Source: Corallochytrium limacisporum
Taxonomy: Eukaryota > Opisthokonta
Assembly (NCBI GenBank): GCA_002811645.1
Contig: PDIP01000024.1
Location: 26,450 to 90,449, forward strand
DNA: 64,000 bases
Direction: 5' to 3'
The notes beneath the pieces are model-generated. The model did not search any database and was not told the origin of the DNA. It saw only the letters and a list, made by a program, of their open reading frames with translations. Below, piece after piece: positions 61,701 through 64,000 of this stretch. Numbering within the stretch: the stretch's first letter is position 1; each line of letters opens with the position of its first letter. The position numbers were made by a program, and so were the translations under genes.

Positions 61701-64000
61701 GGAGTGCGTCGTCGCTCTTTCACTTCTCCCAGACAGTCATGTGCTCAGCCGATTCCAAAAACAACTGTGTTCCACGCACAAGAAAACACCACCCTCTTTC
61801 ACATGGCTGGTCTATAAAGTTAAACTTAAGTATCGTTTTCATGATAAACAAAGAGGAAACTGATGCTCTGGAGTGCATCTCTGCATTGCACACAAATGCC
61901 AACGCGCACAAAGCCGAGAAAAGGCTTATGAAGGCACAGTCTATGGGAGCGACTAGCATCCAGAAGCAACGGTGTCAGCTGAATCTTGGTAGGGCATGAA
62001 AAACAAAATCCCCCGAGGATGTATTTAGTAACGAGGCAGAGGGATCAAACCACCGAGTGCGCTTGCATCCTGGAAACGCCTCATCTTATTCACTCACCAC
62101 CAGCTCAGTCACTGGCGATGCCAGTATCTCTGATTCAAGCTGAATCCAATAGTGCGGAGATAATTTTGCATGTTGTTGTCTTAGTTCACATTCCGTATTT
62201 TCCGCCTGTTTGCAGCATCTGTGGGTGGACACGTATGCCGAAACAACAGACTACCCGGTTTAGGCCCAGCAGAAGAGGCACTGCCAAGCAACTGGACTCT
62301 AAGCTTTGAAAACGTAATCCACGCCTTGCCATTTTCATTGACGATGATGAATTATTTCCAGCAACACGGAAACATTGGGATCTGGTGTGTGTTTAGAGAG
62401 ATGTCGTGACACAGTGGCACAATATGAGTTGTTTTGGGATGAAAAGCTAGAGATAGTGCCAAGGTTGCGCCTTGGCGATCTTTCCTGATATCCACAAGGA
62501 CCAAACAGACATGGTCCACCAAAATCAGAAGATGTTTGTCTTTGCCATACTAAGGATTAATGGAGAGACCGCCTATGGGGATCGTCTGCAGGCCCTAAAA
62601 GAGCATGTATAGAGTGAAAAATATTCAATAGTGCACGAATATGTTCTAACTCCAACATTGGCATCCTATGAGCGGGGACCTATCCATGTGAACACACGCA
62701 CACTCAGTATATTCAGGAACACAATACCTGACTTACAGATCTATGTTTTCTTGTCTGGCGAGAGCACCATCCGCTCAGTTGCATTTTGCTACTATGTATG
62801 CTGACCGCGAGGTGACCTAAGCCATGTGAACCATAATGCGTACACTGAAAACTGAAGCACAACGAAAGTGAAGGAACACCAAAGGGCGTGATAGGAGTGA
62901 GTGAATTGCCAAGGAATGAGAACACCATTCCACTCTTATTCCAGTCTCCTTGTTCCCCATTTGTTAACAACACCAACACGTACGTCAATTTCGGGTGTCG
63001 TCATATCAATGTTCCCGGAGCGATGCCAAGAAGCAACTGCAAGAGAGAAGAACAGAAGGTTCCCTATCCTGCGCACGGCCCTACGTTCTACTTTTCGCAG
63101 CACTTCCCTTGAAAGTCGTTCACTCAGGGGACCCTTTTGGCGACAAACGGGGCAATTAGATGGGTGGACAGTGGGTGGGTTCTGAAGGTCCCAGCTTCTG
63201 CGCATGTTCCATGAACACGGTTTTCTACGTATCTAGTCCGGGGAATTTTCTTCTGATGCAATATCAGGCTGTCTGCACTCCATAACTGCGACGTTGTCAG
63301 CACTGTCTGGCTCGAGGGATTGAAAAAATAGTTCAAAGGCTATGTTGGGACAAGCCTGCCTGTGGGCGGACCGAGAACCGCGTAAGGTCAACCACCCACG
63401 CGCCCGGCCCACTACGAAATCCCAGCTGTCCGGAAATACTACAACAACAGTACTATTACTAGCTATGAAGGCGGAGCCACTCGCAGGAGAATCTGCCCAA
63501 CACATGTACTCCGTGCGCGGAGGACAACGGCTGGCGAGTTATGTTTGTTTTTTTTTTTCCTTTCCTTCTGTTTTGCTTTTTCTTCAGATTGCTCCGTGGG
63601 CCTCGCCCGCCAAGTATAAAGTTTGGAAAGGGATGGTGCAACAGGAAGGGCAGAAGGCGGCCCCCGCGAGGAAGAAGAAGAGTCCGGGTGACGCAGAGGA
63701 GAAGCGGCAGCCAGTGTACTTTTCTCGGTGGGGTGTTTGGCTTACACTTTGTGTGTGTGTGTGTGTGTGTTCATTGCGGGTTTTCGGTGGTGGGGAAAAG
63801 TTACCTGCGTTCTCGTCAAGATTTTATTGCGAAAGCAAGTGTCACGAAAAACACGAGAGGGGGGAAACGCACGGACCGGGGGAGGGGTGGGGGGTCATGT
63901 GAAGGTTTGGGGATGGAAGCTAGCCGGATGGCGCTGAAGATAAGGGCGAGGGGTGCCACAAAATGCTGCTACACCCACTCTTGCACTGCACTCCCCCCCC
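58756..64000. other. Gene-free right end of the window
   Basis: About 5.2 kb with no coding region I can support. Seen: T-run at 60241-60249, T-run near 61083-61092, a 7-bp hairpin GCCAAGG-TTGCG-CCTTGGC at 62458-62476, a T-rich tract before an AG at 63546-63590, a TATAAAG at about 63616, and a (GT)10 microsatellite (63751-63770). The TATAAAG and downstream G-rich DNA could be the promoter of a gene beyond the window. Confidence 0.4.
63751..63770 (+). repeat. (GT)10 microsatellite
   Basis: Ten perfect GT units in non-coding DNA near the right edge. Confidence 0.95.

Noticed and set aside
63540-63720. Pyrimidine tract plus AG followed by a coding-looking stretch
   Set aside because: Resembles a splice acceptor, but no donor or upstream exon fits and TATAAAG lies within the supposed exon; a promoter is as likely.

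Overview
The window is nuclear DNA of a eukaryote. It carries a Pol III-type tRNA, mostly single-exon protein genes on both strands, and eukaryote-specific families: Scd6/LSM14, transportin, Ubc13, CDC50, a two-pore channel, diphthamide J-protein DPH4 and a villin-type actin-binding protein. One clear GT-AG intron shows that splicing exists but is rare. A fused alpha-beta tryptophan synthase (fungal order), an RNFT-type RING membrane protein, a DUSP22/15-like phosphatase and IFT relics point to a unicellular opisthokont or a close relative. A Corallochytrium-like protist would fit, but that is only a guess; the window holds no species marker.

Layout. 0-11 kb is gene-dense: a villin/gelsolin protein (-, cut by the left edge), a NUDIX hydrolase (+), a broken IFT25 (+), DPH4 (+), UBC13 (-), a broken IFT88 (+) and a DUSP22/15-like phosphatase (-). 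11-28 kb holds LSM14 (+), an RNFT-like E3 (+), a small coiled-coil gene (-), CDC50 (+), a two-TM orphan (-), a strongly codon-biased MBL-fold alkylsulfatase-like gene (+) and a two-pore channel (-). 27.5-39.2 kb is almost empty, with one 122-aa putatively lipid-anchored protein. 39-50 kb has tRNA-Val(CAC), a Maf pyrophosphatase (+), a multi-TM orphan (-), transportin (+), fused tryptophan synthase (+) and an intron-containing orphan (-). 50-59 kb has an AVT/SLC36-type amino-acid transporter (+), a ZMAT2/Snu23-like zinc finger (-), a nucleoplasmin/zinc-finger HD2-like protein (+) and an orphan (-). 58.8-64 kb holds no gene I can support.

The main discovery is that both intraflagellar-transport genes in the window are dead. 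IFT88 has three in-frame stops, three frameshifts and an internal deletion of roughly 120-130 codons. IFT25 has a frameshift in the middle. Both are still easy to align by eye, and the housekeeping genes between and around them are intact. This suggests recent loss of the flagellar programme in this lineage rather than poor sequence quality. Other points of interest are a glutamate in place of the catalytic Asp60 of the tryptophan synthase alpha domain, an HD2-type nucleoplasmin/zinc-finger architecture better known from plants, and an alkylsulfatase-like enzyme whose codon use predicts very high expression.
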